Below are positions 55,026-63,920 of a stretch of 64,000 nucleotides of DNA, piece by piece. How positions within the stretch are numbered: position 1 is the stretch's first letter; each line of letters opens with the position of its first letter. Under the pieces are notes generated by a model. That model searched no databases. It was given only the letters and a program-made list of their open reading frames with translations, and was not told the DNA's origin. The translations under genes and the position numbers were made by a program. This DNA comes from Alphaproteobacteria bacterium (GTDB lineage Bacteria > Pseudomonadota > Alphaproteobacteria > UBA1280 > UBA6503), in NCBI GenBank assembly GCA_021774615.1, contig JAJFIW010000023.1:62001-126000 (forward strand), written 5' to 3'.

Positions 55026-56009
55026 ATGAAGTTCCATTCTGTTATTACTGCCACTGGCTCGTACTTGCCTGAAAACATTGTTACCAATGACGATTTAGCA
55101 AAAAAAGTAGATACTTCTGACGAGTGGATTCGTACTCGAACTGGTATCTGTAGTCGCCATATTGGCCAAGAGCACGAAACTACTAGCATGATGTCAACTA
55201 AGGCTGCCGAGCGTGCTTTAGAAATGGCTGGCCTTACAGGTGACGATATTGACCTAATTATCGTCGGAACAGTTTCCCCTAACCATACTTTCCCGAGTGT
55301 GGCATGCCTTATACAGCAAAATATAGGTATGAAGAATGGTGGAGCAGCTTTTGATTTACAAGGCGCGTGTAGCGGCTTTCTTTATGGCCTACACCTTGCC
55401 GACAGCCAAATAAAACTAGGTGTTACTAAACGAGCATTAGTTATTGGCGCAGAAAAATTCTCGGCTTATTTAAACTGGGAGGACCGCGCAACCAGTGTTT
55501 TATTTGGTGATGGAGCAGGTGCCGTTATCCTTGAAGCAAAGGAAAACACAGAAGGCACACCATACGGCTTGCTAGGAACAAAAGTCCATGCTGATGGTGA
55601 CCATGCCGATTTACTTATAAGTGAAGGTGGGGTATCTACAACAGGTACTGGGCGGATCATTATGAATGGTCGTGAAGTGTTTCGTCATGCGGTGCGTTCG
55701 ATGGTTGATGCAGTTGCACCATTACTTACTGAAAATAACATGACAACTCAAGATATATCTTGGCTTATTCCACATCAGGCAAATTTGCGTATTATTGAAG
55801 CTGTATCTAAACAGCTTGATATGCCACTAGAAAAAATTATTCAAACTGTTTCAGAACATGCAAATACGTCTGCGGCATCTATCCCGCTTGCCTTGGATAA
55901 CGCCAACCACCGTGGGTTATTGAAGCAAGACGATATGCTTCTGATGAGTGCATTTGGCTCGGGATTTACATGGGCTGGAGCATTAATTAGATGGCAAGAA
56001 ATAAAATAA
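55026..56009 (+). CDS. fabH: Beta-ketoacyl-ACP synthase III
   Basis: Starts fatty-acid synthesis by condensing acetyl-CoA with malonyl-ACP. 327 residues with the catalytic triad Cys115 (QGACSGFLYG), His250 (IPHQANLRI) and Asn280 (HANTSAASIP). GDGAGAVILE and the C-terminal GSGFTWAGALIRW are typical. It stands between two terminators, apart from plsX and ihfA, which usually flank it in this class. Confidence 0.97.
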   Translation: MKFHSVITATGSYLPENIVTNDDLAKKVDTSDEWIRTRTGICSRHIGQEHETTSMMSTKAAERALEMAGLTGDDIDLIIVGTVSPNHTFPSVACLIQQNIGMKNGGAAFDLQGACSGFLYGLHLADSQIKLGVTKRALVIGAEKFSAYLNWEDRATSVLFGDGAGAVILEAKENTEGTPYGLLGTKVHADGDHADLLISEGGVSTTGTGRIIMNGREVFRHAVRSMVDAVAPLLTENNMTTQDISWLIPHQANLRIIEAVSKQLDMPLEKIIQTVSEHANTSAASIPLALDNANHRGLLKQDDMLLMSAFGSGFTWAGALIRWQEIK

Positions 56010-56057
56010 TTTGCCTAAAGCTGCTTTTATATGTTGACTTTAGGTCGTAATTTCCTT

Positions 56058-56092
56058 AAAAAAGCCATTACTGCCTTGGCAGATGCTTTTTT
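56058..56092 (+). terminator. Rho-independent terminator after fabH
   Basis: An outer stem AAAAAAGC / GCTTTTTT (56058-56065 and 56085-56092) encloses CTGCC-TT-GGCAG. It lies about 50 bases after the fabH stop and 70 bases before rplM. Confidence 0.8.
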
Positions 56093-56162
56093 GTGGATTA
56101 TAAAGAGTATTCAAGTTAAGTGCAGAGTGATTTAAACAAATTTTTGAGTGAGAGACAGACAG

Positions 56163-56624
56163 ATGAAACTGACTGCAAGTATGAAAAACACAGATGTAAC
56201 ACGTGAGTGGCTAGTTATTGACGCTGCTGATCAACCATTAGGCCGTATGTCTAGCGTTATTGCTAGTATGCTACGTGGTAAGCACAAGCCTTCATTCACA
56301 CCACACACCGACACAGGTGATAACATTATTGTTATCAACGCTGAAAAGGTTCGTCTATCTGGACGTAAGGCTGACCAAATGGAACACCATTGGCACACAG
56401 GTCACCCAGGTGGTATAAAATCTATTAAAGTAGGGCACGAGCTATCTGGTAAGCACCCAGAGCGCGTTGTTGAACGTAGCGTAAAGCGTATGATGCCTAA
56501 AGAGAGCCCTCTTGCACGTGCGATGTTTACTAAACTACATATTTATGCGGGCGCAGAGCATCCTCATGCCGCTCAAAAACCAAAACAATTTGATATCAGT
56601 TCTCTGATAGCCAAAAAAGCTTAG
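56163..56624 (+). CDS. rplM: Ribosomal protein uL13
   Basis: About 153 residues of the large-subunit protein L13: TREWLVIDAADQPLGRMSSV, LRGKHKPSFTPHTDTGD, and VERSVKRMMPKESPLAR. I chose the ATG at 56163; a GTG at 56148 would add five residues. It forms the universal rplM-rpsI pair with the next gene (25 bases). Confidence 0.97.
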   Translation: MKLTASMKNTDVTREWLVIDAADQPLGRMSSVIASMLRGKHKPSFTPHTDTGDNIIVINAEKVRLSGRKADQMEHHWHTGHPGGIKSIKVGHELSGKHPERVVERSVKRMMPKESPLARAMFTKLHIYAGAEHPHAAQKPKQFDISSLIAKKA

Positions 56625-56649
56625 TCTTATTTAAAGGAAAGCAGAAAAC

Positions 56650-57075
56650 ATGGGTATTGCTCAAAGTATTAAAGCAGCAGATAAAAAAGCAGGTCGCTTT
56701 TACGCAACAGGCAAAAGAAAAAGCGCGATTGCTCGCGTTTGGCTTACACGTGGTAAAGGTGTATTTAACGTGAATGGCGAAACTTTAGAAAAATATTTCG
56801 CACGTCCTATTTCACAAATGGTTATTATGCAACCTCTACAAGAAGTTCAAGCAGCTGGTAAGTTTGACATTAACATTACTGTTATCGGTGGTGGTAAGTC
56901 TGGTCAAGCAGGTGCAGTACGCCACGGTATCTCTAAAGCTTTGGTAGAAATTGACGAAGCTAACCGTCCTCCGCTGAAAAAACGTGGTTTCTTAACCCGT
57001 GATGCTCGTGTTGTAGAACGTAAAAAATACGGCCGCCGCAAAGCTCGTCGTAGTACACAGTTCTCGAAACGTTAG
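56650..57075 (+). CDS. rpsI: Ribosomal protein uS9
   Basis: 141 residues of the small-subunit protein S9: [20 protein letters not shown], the [18 protein letters not shown] core, and the basic tail ending [14 protein letters not shown] that reaches the P-site tRNA. The N-terminal extension of about 15 residues is common in alphaproteobacteria. A bidirectional terminator follows. Confidence 0.98.
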   Translation: MGIAQSIKAADKKAGRFYATGKRKSAIARVWLTRGKGVFNVNGETLEKYFARPISQMVIMQPLQEVQAAGKFDINITVIGGGKSGQAGAVRHGISKALVEIDEANRPPLKKRGFLTRDARVVERKKYGRRKARRSTQFSKR

Positions 57076-57110
57076 TACGTATCTGCGTTTACGCAGACAC
57101 TACAATTACA

Positions 57111-57140
57111 AAAAAGCACTTCCCTCGGGAAGTGCTTTTT
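57111..57140. terminator. Bidirectional terminator after rpsI
   Basis: A perfect 14-bp stem AAAAAGCACTTCCC / GGGAAGTGCTTTTT with a 2-base loop (in practice 4). A smaller hairpin TCTGCGT / ACGCAGA (57082-57097) precedes it. It lies between rpsI (stop 57075) and the convergent unknown gene (stop 57209). Confidence 0.93.
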
Positions 57141-57208
57141 ATTTGATACTACGCTAAAAAAAATAACTAGTTTGGTTAAACTTCATCGCTAGAGATTTTT
57201 TATAGTGG

Positions 57209-57886
57209 CTAACCAACTTTTGTAGCTGTTTCCATGTCTAATAGTGCCTTAATAAAAGCCTTGTGCGGTGCCGATGCCTCGATAGTAGATATTTTACCAT
57301 CTATAACAGGTAGGTGGTAGTTTAAGAATGTGCTATCACTAGTTAGGCTTTTGTGTGGGCGTTCGTAAGGGAATACTCCAAGAATAGCATTTTTTACTAT
57401 AATTTGCCCCGCACGTATTTTCTCGATACCTGATGAATTAGCAAATGCTTGGATAATTATGTCCTCAGGTGCAACAATAGCTGCTAGTAGTGGGTCTATG
57501 AAAATTTGGGTGTCTAGCGAGCCAAGCTTGCCAGTTAGAATACTGTTGCTAGTTAATTCTTCTTCACTTAGAACATCCATAATCTCGATATGGCTATCTA
57601 GTAGGTCAGAAGGGGTAACACAACCATTTTTATCCAAAAGGGCAGCAACTTTATCAGCTTGAGAAGCTTCAAATACAACAAACTCGCCTTTTTCTGCTTT
57701 GTGGGTAAGCGGAGCAATGCCAGCAGCCATACATTCGGCTAGATTGCTTTCAACCATTAATTCCCCACCTTCAGAAAGGAGTACAGCCTTTTGTGGTTTG
57801 CGAGCAATAAACACTGGTGCAGACTCGAACATAGCCAATAGTTCTGGTAAGTGCACGGTTCTGTAGTTTTTTTGGTCTGTTGTCAT
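57209..57886 (-). CDS. Protein of unknown function, 225 residues
   Basis: I do not recognise this protein. It has no signal peptide or membrane segment. It is mixed alpha/beta with repeated hydrophobic strands (PVFIARKPQKAVLLSEGGEL; IFIDPLLAAIVAPEDIIIQA) and an acidic helix (HIEIMDVLSEEELTS). AAAGGGC lies 7 bases before the ATG. It is transcribed alone, convergent with rpsI and divergent from the coiled-coil membrane protein gene. Confidence 0.65.
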   Translation of the reverse strand: MTTDQKNYRTVHLPELLAMFESAPVFIARKPQKAVLLSEGGELMVESNLAECMAAGIAPLTHKAEKGEFVVFEASQADKVAALLDKNGCVTPSDLLDSHIEIMDVLSEEELTSNSILTGKLGSLDTQIFIDPLLAAIVAPEDIIIQAFANSSGIEKIRAGQIIVKNAILGVFPYERPHKSLTSDSTFLNYHLPVIDGKISTIEASAPHKAFIKALLDMETATKVG

Positions 57887-58094
57887 CTCTTTGCCCTTTC
57901 AGCTTATTAGCCCCATTTGTTGTGAAGTCTATTTTAGGGGCTCTTTTTTTATTCTCAAGACTTGAAATTTTATTTTGTCATACAGGTATAGAAATAAATT
58001 AACATAAAATTTATAGTTAAGGTAATTTAGCTTGGCATTTATAGTGCAAACAGCTAAAACTAATTATTAAAATAAAAAAGAGCAAGCTACCCTA

Positions 58095-58871
58095 GTGTCA
58101 TATACTATTATTTGGTTTTCTAAGCACGACCCTGATGCAATGTCTAAGACGTTGCATGTTTCTCGTTTTGCATTGTGGGGCTGTGTTGTAGCTGTTTTAG
58201 TAGGTCTGCCGTTGTTGTCATTTTTTATCGGGTATAGAAACACTGCACCAGAGAGGCTGCAAGAACGCCTCGAGGCACAAATTACAGAGTTTACTGACCT
58301 AAGTGAAGAAGCCAGCAATACTAAAATAAAGTACCAAGAGTTGCAAAAATCACACCAACAGTTGCAAGATGAATATTTAAGTGAAACTGGCCGCCGAGCT
58401 GAAATGGAAGCCAGAGTATCTATTGTTGAGAATGTGCGTGCTTCGGCATTAGAACGCCTAGAAAAAGCTGAAAAAAGAGAAGCTGAACTACAAAGCAAAT
58501 TAAAGATGTTCGAAGACATCTTTAAACCAGCTGAAGAGGCTCTTCCTGTACAATGCTTTAACATTAGTGTGAAAGACAGAAGTAAATCCATTAAATATGC
58601 AGTAACACTGATGAAAAGCGATAAAAGTGACTCGGCTAAGTTAGATATGTCATTACAATTACGAGTTATGACTGGTTCTACAATTCTTTCTCTTGGTGAA
58701 GATACACTAGAAGATGCTGACAGAACCAGAGAAACTAGTTTAACCCGACAAATGAATTTATCAGGCTCAATACGGGGTAATTTTGCAAAAAAAGGTATGC
58801 GAGTTTTAGACATTCGGGGTTATGATAGTACAGGTAAAAAGCTGCTAACACATTGCTGGAAAACATTCTAG
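58095..58871 (+). CDS. Single-pass membrane coiled-coil protein next to bactofilin
   Basis: 258 residues from a GTG start: a short cytoplasmic N-terminus, one helix (about 25-47, FALWGCVVAVLVGLPLLSFF), a coiled coil (about 52-150, rich in Glu, Leu and Lys heptads), then a beta-rich C-terminal domain ending LTHCWKTF. The layout resembles DUF6776-like proteins encoded beside bactofilin in betaproteobacteria. The bactofilin gene begins 32 bases after this one, so the two may form a cell-envelope module (inference). Confidence 0.65.
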   Translation: MSYTIIWFSKHDPDAMSKTLHVSRFALWGCVVAVLVGLPLLSFFIGYRNTAPERLQERLEAQITEFTDLSEEASNTKIKYQELQKSHQQLQDEYLSETGRRAEMEARVSIVENVRASALERLEKAEKREAELQSKLKMFEDIFKPAEEALPVQCFNISVKDRSKSIKYAVTLMKSDKSDSAKLDMSLQLRVMTGSTILSLGEDTLEDADRTRETSLTRQMNLSGSIRGNFAKKGMRVLDIRGYDSTGKKLLTHCWKTF

Positions 58872-58903
58872 ATTTTGCAATAAATATAATAAGGGGGGAA
58901 AAT

Positions 58904-59398
58904 ATGTTCTGGCGGAAAAAAGATAAACAAGACACTCTCACTAGTGCATTTGACTTTCCTCATGCAGATAGAGAAGAACTTCAGCATAGCCTCATTGGTT
59001 ATGGCGTTATTATTAGTGGTGATGTTAAATTCTCAGGCTCATTGCGGATTGATGGACGAGTTGATGGCAGAGTAAATAATAAACCTAATAAACGTGGCAC
59101 GTTGGTTGTTTCAAAAGATGCTGTTATTAATGGCCCTGTTGAGGTTACAAACCTAATTGTTGACGGTAAAATTAATGGTAATGTTTATGCTAGTGGCCGC
59201 ATAGAGTGCCGTGCTAATGGCAGGATTCGTGGTGAAGTGCGCTACCAGAAGCTTAATATTCTTGAGGGCGGTACTATTGATGGCCGCTGTATCCAACAAG
59301 ACAAAGCCATAAAAAACGATAGCGAAGTTGTGTCTGTTGTCCATAGTGGGCAAGAAGAACCAGTAAAAATTACAAGTTTCCTCAGTAAAGAAAGCTAG
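58904..59398 (+). CDS. Bactofilin
   Basis: About 164 residues of the polymerising beta-helical cytoskeletal family. The core is a run of short beta-helix turns (GVIISGDVKFSGSLRIDG, GRVDGRVNN, NLIVDGKINGNVYASGRIEC) flanked by disordered ends. The ATG at 58904 has a strong GGGGGGAA site 4 bases upstream and is preferred to 58853, which would overlap the previous gene. Bactofilins organise envelope synthesis or polar structures. Confidence 0.92.
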   Translation: MFWRKKDKQDTLTSAFDFPHADREELQHSLIGYGVIISGDVKFSGSLRIDGRVDGRVNNKPNKRGTLVVSKDAVINGPVEVTNLIVDGKINGNVYASGRIECRANGRIRGEVRYQKLNILEGGTIDGRCIQQDKAIKNDSEVVSVVHSGQEEPVKITSFLSKES

Positions 59399-59402
59399 CT
59401 TT

Positions 59403-59933
59403 ATGGCACAAACAGCAACAATTTTACCTTTTAGAGGGGTTTTACCTAAATTAGGTAAAGATGTATTTCTTGCATCTACAGCATGCATTATTGGCGATAT
59501 CGTAATTGGTGATGAAACTAACATTTGGTATGGCGTAACCATCCGTGGCGATATGAACACGGTTCGGATTGGCAGCCGCACTAATATCCAAGATGGCACA
59601 ATTTGCCATGTTACCTATAAAACAGGGCCTCTTACCATTGGTAGTGATGTTACTATCGGGCATGCTGCTATTTTGCATGCATGCACTATTGAAGATGGTG
59701 CATTTGTTGGTATGGGCGCAACTGTTATGGATGGTGCCATTATTGAAAGCGGCGCCATGGTTGCAGCTGGTGCATTAATCCCCCCTGGTAAAAGAGTTAA
59801 AAAAGGTGAAGTTTATGCCGGAGTTCCAGCTAAATCACTCCGCCCGATGACACAAGAAGAAATTGACTATATCCCGTGGTCTGCAACCCATTATGTTGAT
59901 TTGGCTAAAGAATATCTACAAGAAGGAAAATAA
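59403..59933 (+). CDS. Gamma-carbonic anhydrase family protein
   Basis: 176-residue left-handed beta-helix of hexapeptide repeats. Zinc-binding histidines occur in the expected places: GTICHVTYK, then TIGHAAILHACTIEDGAF. The N-terminal ADIVIGDETNIWYG-type segment (here IIGDIVIGDETNIWYGV) and GAFVGMGATVMDGAIIE are typical. Activity may be CO2 hydration or another hydrolase role in this family. It lies 4 bases after bactofilin and 3 bases before fba. Confidence 0.9.
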   Translation: MAQTATILPFRGVLPKLGKDVFLASTACIIGDIVIGDETNIWYGVTIRGDMNTVRIGSRTNIQDGTICHVTYKTGPLTIGSDVTIGHAAILHACTIEDGAFVGMGATVMDGAIIESGAMVAAGALIPPGKRVKKGEVYAGVPAKSLRPMTQEEIDYIPWSATHYVDLAKEYLQEGK

Positions 59934-59936
59934 AAT

Positions 59937-60968
59937 ATGTCTATACAAGAAATAGCAAAACAAATTGTTGAAAATGGGCGCGGCCTTTTAGCTGCTGACG
60001 AAAGTAACGGCACTATGGGCAAACGTCTAGCTAGTATTGGCGTTGAAAATACCGAAGAAAATCGCCGTCAATTCCGTGAGTTCTTGTTTACTACAGAGGG
60101 GATCGAGAAATACTGTGGTGGCGTTATTCTATACGAAGAAACATTATGCCAAAAAACAGAATCTGGTGTTCCATTTGCTCAACTCTTAGAAGCTAAAGGT
60201 GTTGTTCCTGGCATTAAAGTAGATGCTGGCGCTGTAATGCTTGCAGGCAGCCAAGACGAAAAAATAACCGAAGGCCTTGACGGCCTGCGTGAACGTTTTG
60301 CAGACTATTACAAAGCTGGTGCTCGTTTCGCTAAGTGGCGTGCAGTTATAGAAATAGACAGCCATTCACGCCCAACAGGTCAAGCAATCCATGCTAACGC
60401 TGAAGCTCTTGCCCGTTATGCTGCATTAGCTCAAGAAGCTGGAATTGTGCCAATTGTAGAGCCAGAAATTTTGATGGATGGTGACCACAGCCTTGTGCGC
60501 TGCGATCTTGTAACTAGAGAAGTTCTAGAAACTGTCTTTGATTATTTGCAGCTGCACCGTGTTGCACTAGATGGTATTTTGCTAAAACCAAATATGGTGA
60601 TTGCTGGTAAAGAGTGTGATGAACAGCCATCAGCAACACAAATTGCAAATGCTACAGTTGCTTGTTTCCAAGATGTTGTTCCTGACATTGTCCCAGGGAT
60701 TGTTTTCTTATCTGGCGGGCAGGGCGAGGTTCAAGCCACAGAAAATTTAAATGCCATAAACCTTGTAGATTCAGACAAGCCTTGGATTTTGAGTTTCTCA
60801 TATGGTCGGGCATTACAACAAGGTGCACTTAAAGCATGGGCAGGCAAAGAAGTAAATAAATCTGCAACCCAACAAATTTTTGCACACCGTGCCGAGATGA
60901 ACTGGCTAGCAGCAAATGGCGAATACACAGCTGATGCTGAAGATAACCGCCAAGCAGCAACAGCATAA
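59937..60968 (+). CDS. fba: Class I fructose-bisphosphate aldolase
   Basis: Schiff-base aldolase of glycolysis/gluconeogenesis. 343 residues with the family opening (GRGLLAADESNGTMGKRLA), VPIVEPEILMDGDH, and the Schiff-base lysine region LDGILLKPNMV. Class I rather than class II is clear from these motifs and the lack of zinc ligands. It lies near, but on the opposite strand from, the tkt-gap-pgk cluster. Confidence 0.96.
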   Translation: MSIQEIAKQIVENGRGLLAADESNGTMGKRLASIGVENTEENRRQFREFLFTTEGIEKYCGGVILYEETLCQKTESGVPFAQLLEAKGVVPGIKVDAGAVMLAGSQDEKITEGLDGLRERFADYYKAGARFAKWRAVIEIDSHSRPTGQAIHANAEALARYAALAQEAGIVPIVEPEILMDGDHSLVRCDLVTREVLETVFDYLQLHRVALDGILLKPNMVIAGKECDEQPSATQIANATVACFQDVVPDIVPGIVFLSGGQGEVQATENLNAINLVDSDKPWILSFSYGRALQQGALKAWAGKEVNKSATQQIFAHRAEMNWLAANGEYTADAEDNRQAATA

Positions 60969-60976
60969 GGGCTACC

Positions 60977-61612
60977 ATGACAGATAAAACCACCTGCTGT
61001 GACCATGACGAAAATTTGGGGTGTGCCGCGGCACTATCCTCAAATAATATTGACAGGCGCATCCTGTGGTTAGTTATTGCTTTAAATGCAATGATGTTTG
61101 GTGTGGAAATAGTGGCAGGTTTGGCTGCCGACTCTATAGCTCTTCTAGCAGATGCCTTAGATTTTTTAGGTGATACTGCTAGCTACTCTATTGCTTTATA
61201 TGTATTGAGTAAACCCATGGTTTGGCGGGCAGGTGCTGCAATGCTTAAAGGTGTTATAATGCTTGGTTTTGGCTTATGGGTGTTAACACTTGCGGTATTA
61301 GCTACTTTAGGGCTGCACGAGCCTGACCCAATAACCATGGGTGCGGTTGGTTTTGCAGCATTTATAGTTAATGTAATATCAGCATTTTTGGTGTTTAGAT
61401 TTAGCAAAGGCGATAGCAACCTCCGTTCGGTATGGATTTGCAGCCGTAACGATGCATTAGCTAACCTTGGGGTTATTTTGGCTGCAAGCGGAGTATTTGC
61501 TTTAGGTAGTGGCTGGCCCGATATTGCAGTAGCATTTTTAATTGCATCACTTGCATTATGGGGCTCTTTCCAAGTTATTACCCATGCACGGCGTGATTTA
61601 AAAAGCCGCTAA
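60977..61612 (+). CDS. Cation efflux (CDF-like) membrane protein
   Basis: 211 residues with six hydrophobic segments matching the cation diffusion facilitator core. The N-terminus is Cys/His-rich (TTCCDHDENLGCAAA), possibly metal-binding. The metal-site helices read ALLADALDFLGDTASYSIAL and SRNDALANLGVIL, carrying the Asp pairs of the transport site. The usual C-terminal cytoplasmic domain is absent. It probably exports a divalent metal ion. Co-directional with fba (8-base gap). Confidence 0.82.
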   Translation: MTDKTTCCDHDENLGCAAALSSNNIDRRILWLVIALNAMMFGVEIVAGLAADSIALLADALDFLGDTASYSIALYVLSKPMVWRAGAAMLKGVIMLGFGLWVLTLAVLATLGLHEPDPITMGAVGFAAFIVNVISAFLVFRFSKGDSNLRSVWICSRNDALANLGVILAASGVFALGSGWPDIAVAFLIASLALWGSFQVITHARRDLKSR

Positions 61613-61629
61613 TAAAAATTAGCAGCTTT
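61602..61629. terminator. Possible terminator after the cation-efflux gene
   Basis: AAAGCCGCTAAT pairs with ATTAGCAGCTTT in 11 of 12 positions (one C-A mismatch) across a 4-base loop. It overlaps the stop codon (61612) and lies before the convergent pgk stop. Only three T residues follow. Confidence 0.5.
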
Positions 61630-61694
61630 CTATTAATAGTAATATCAATTTTCAATACTATTGAAACGACTATATTTATAATTATTCTTAGTAA

Positions 61695-62888
61695 CTATGC
61701 AGCTTTTCTTTTTTGCAAGGCAGCTATCCCCGGTAGGGTTTTACCTTCTAAGAATTCCATCAATGCGCCACCACCGGTTGAGATATAGCTAACTTTATTA
61801 AGCATGTTGGCTTTCGCTAGCGCTGCTAGCGTATCGCCGCCACCTGCTACTGAATAAGCATTGCTTAATGCAATGGCTTCGGTGATACCTTGGGTGCCTT
61901 TATCAAAAGGTTCAACTTCAGTAACACCCATTGGGCCATTCCACAAAATTGTACCAGCTTGTTTAATCATTTTTGCCCAAATCTCGATAGTTTTAGAGCC
62001 AATGTCTAAAGCCATCATATTTGCAGGGATAGCATCAACAGCAACAGTTTTTGTTTCGCAGTCTGGCTCTAGAGTAGGGGCAACAACTACGTCATTAGGT
62101 AATAAAATACGACAACCCATAGCAGCAGAGTCTGTTAGAATGCGCTTAGCCTCTTGCATGTAGTCACTCTCGTAGAGGCTTTTACCCATAGAGTGCCCTT
62201 GTGCAGCCAAAAAAGTATTGGCCATAGCACCACCAACCATCATCATGTCTACTTTTGGTAGTAAATGATGCAGAATATCAATTTTACTAGATATTTTCGC
62301 GCCACCAGTAATAAATAAAAGTGGTTTTTCTGGTTTTTCTAGTACTTTTTTTAGAACTTCCAGCTCGTTATACATTAAGTGCCCTAAAGCTACCTGGTTT
62401 ATGTGTTCAGGAACCCCAACAATACTTGCATGGTTTCTGTGGGCTGTGCCAAAAGCATCGCTTACATAAATATCAGCCAACGATGCAAGTTTTTTGGTAA
62501 AACCTTTATCATTAGCTTGCTCTTCTTTATAAAAACGCAAGTTTTCTAATAAAAGAACATCGCCATCATTTAGTGCAGCCACAGTTTTTTCGGCTTCTGT
62601 GCCAATACAGTCATTACAAAATTCTACAGGACTTCCTAAAAGCCTTGCTAAGCGATTTGCAATAGGTTTAAGGGTGTAATCTGGGTTCTTTTCCCCTTCT
62701 GGGCGACCAAGGTGCCCCATCAAGATTACTTTTGCTCCATTATTGGTAAGCCACTCAATGGTTGGCAAATGAGCCGCAATGCGGCTGTCATCACTAATAA
62801 TTCCGTCATGGATAGGAACATTAAAATCTACTCTGACTAATACTCGTTTGCCAGTTACATTAAATTGTTCGATAAAAGGTAGTGTCAT
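61695..62888 (-). CDS. pgk: Phosphoglycerate kinase
   Basis: Transfers phosphate from 1,3-bisphosphoglycerate to ADP. 397 residues with the N-terminal VLVRVDFNVPIHDG, HLGRPEGEK, LENLRFYKEE, and the C-terminal nucleotide motif SVAGGGDTLAAL and STGGGALMEFLEGKTLPG. It begins directly after the gap stop on the reverse strand; tkt-gap-pgk form one operon. Confidence 0.98.
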   Translation of the reverse strand: MTLPFIEQFNVTGKRVLVRVDFNVPIHDGIISDDSRIAAHLPTIEWLTNNGAKVILMGHLGRPEGEKNPDYTLKPIANRLARLLGSPVEFCNDCIGTEAEKTVAALNDGDVLLLENLRFYKEEQANDKGFTKKLASLADIYVSDAFGTAHRNHASIVGVPEHINQVALGHLMYNELEVLKKVLEKPEKPLLFITGGAKISSKIDILHHLLPKVDMMMVGGAMANTFLAAQGHSMGKSLYESDYMQEAKRILTDSAAMGCRILLPNDVVVAPTLEPDCETKTVAVDAIPANMMALDIGSKTIEIWAKMIKQAGTILWNGPMGVTEVEPFDKGTQGITEAIALSNAYSVAGGGDTLAALAKANMLNKVSYISTGGGALMEFLEGKTLPGIAALQKRKAA

Positions 62889-63899
62889 TTATAATTTCCC
62901 AAAATAAGAGGCGACATCTAACATACGGTTAGAAAATCCCCATTCGTTGTCATACCAGCTTAAAACTTTTACAAGTTTACCATCAGAAAGCACTCGGGTT
63001 TGGGTGCTATCAAATACGCTAGAGTAAGGGTTATGGTTAAAATCGATAGAAACCAGAGGTTCTTCATTATAAGCAATTACCCCTTGCATTTCGTTACTCA
63101 TGCTTGCTTTTTTAATAATGGCATTAATGCTATCTACATTGGTTTTTTTGCTTGGAGTAAACGTTAAGTCAACAACCGATACATTAGGCGTTGGTACTCG
63201 CATGGCGAAACCATCTAGTTTGCCTTTAAGGTCAGGTAAGACTAATCCCACAGCTTTTGCAGCACCAGTTGTAGAAGGTATCATCGACAAAGCCGCCGCA
63301 CGTGCTCGGTATGGGTCGCTATGTGCTAAGTCTAGTAAGTTTTGGTCGTTAGTATAGCTGTGGATAGTGGTCATCAACCCGCCTTCAATACCAACTTCCT
63401 CGTGAAGTGCTTTTGCTATAGGCGAAAGGCAATTGGTAGTGCAAGAAGCATTAGAAATAACAGTATCATCTGCTGTAAGGTCGGTGTGGTTAACACCAAA
63501 CACAACGGTTCGGTCTACTTCTTCACCAGGAGCAGATATAATAACTTTGCGAGCACCAGCTTTAATATGTGCGCTTGCGGTTTCTTTACTACGGAAAATA
63601 CCTGTACATTCAAAAACAATGTCAACTTTTAGCGTGTCCCAAGGTAATTGGCTTGGGTCGCGCTCGGCTGTAATTCGGATTGGGTCACCATTAACTATAA
63701 TGTCATTGCCTTTAACTTCTACCTTGCCGTCAAAGTTACCGTGTACAGAGTCATGAGAAAGGAGGTGCTTGGTCATGTTAATATCGGTTAAATCATTAAT
63801 ACCAACAATTTTAATATCATGACGCTTATACTCATAAAGCGCACGCAATACGTTGCGGCCAATTCGCCCAAAGCCATTGATAGCTATATTGATAGTCAT
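62889..63899 (-). CDS. gap: Glyceraldehyde-3-phosphate dehydrogenase
   Basis: NAD-dependent oxidation and phosphorylation of glyceraldehyde-3-phosphate. 336 residues with the Rossmann start [17 protein letters not shown], the catalytic cysteine in [12 protein letters not shown], and the C-terminal [18 protein letters not shown] lies 9 bases upstream of the ATG. It follows tkt by 21 bases and abuts pgk. Confidence 0.98.
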   Translation of the reverse strand: MTINIAINGFGRIGRNVLRALYEYKRHDIKIVGINDLTDINMTKHLLSHDSVHGNFDGKVEVKGNDIIVNGDPIRITAERDPSQLPWDTLKVDIVFECTGIFRSKETASAHIKAGARKVIISAPGEEVDRTVVFGVNHTDLTADDTVISNASCTTNCLSPIAKALHEEVGIEGGLMTTIHSYTNDQNLLDLAHSDPYRARAAALSMIPSTTGAAKAVGLVLPDLKGKLDGFAMRVPTPNVSVVDLTFTPSKKTNVDSINAIIKKASMSNEMQGVIAYNEEPLVSIDFNHNPYSSVFDSTQTRVLSDGKLVKVLSWYDNEWGFSNRMLDVASYFGKL

Positions 63900-63920
63900 T
63901 CTTCAGCACTCCTTTTTAAT

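Noticed and set aside
57909-57950. AGCCCC / GGGGCT followed by seven T residues as a terminator
   Set aside because: The stem is only 6 bp with a 22-base loop and lies between two divergent gene starts, where no transcript needs to end.
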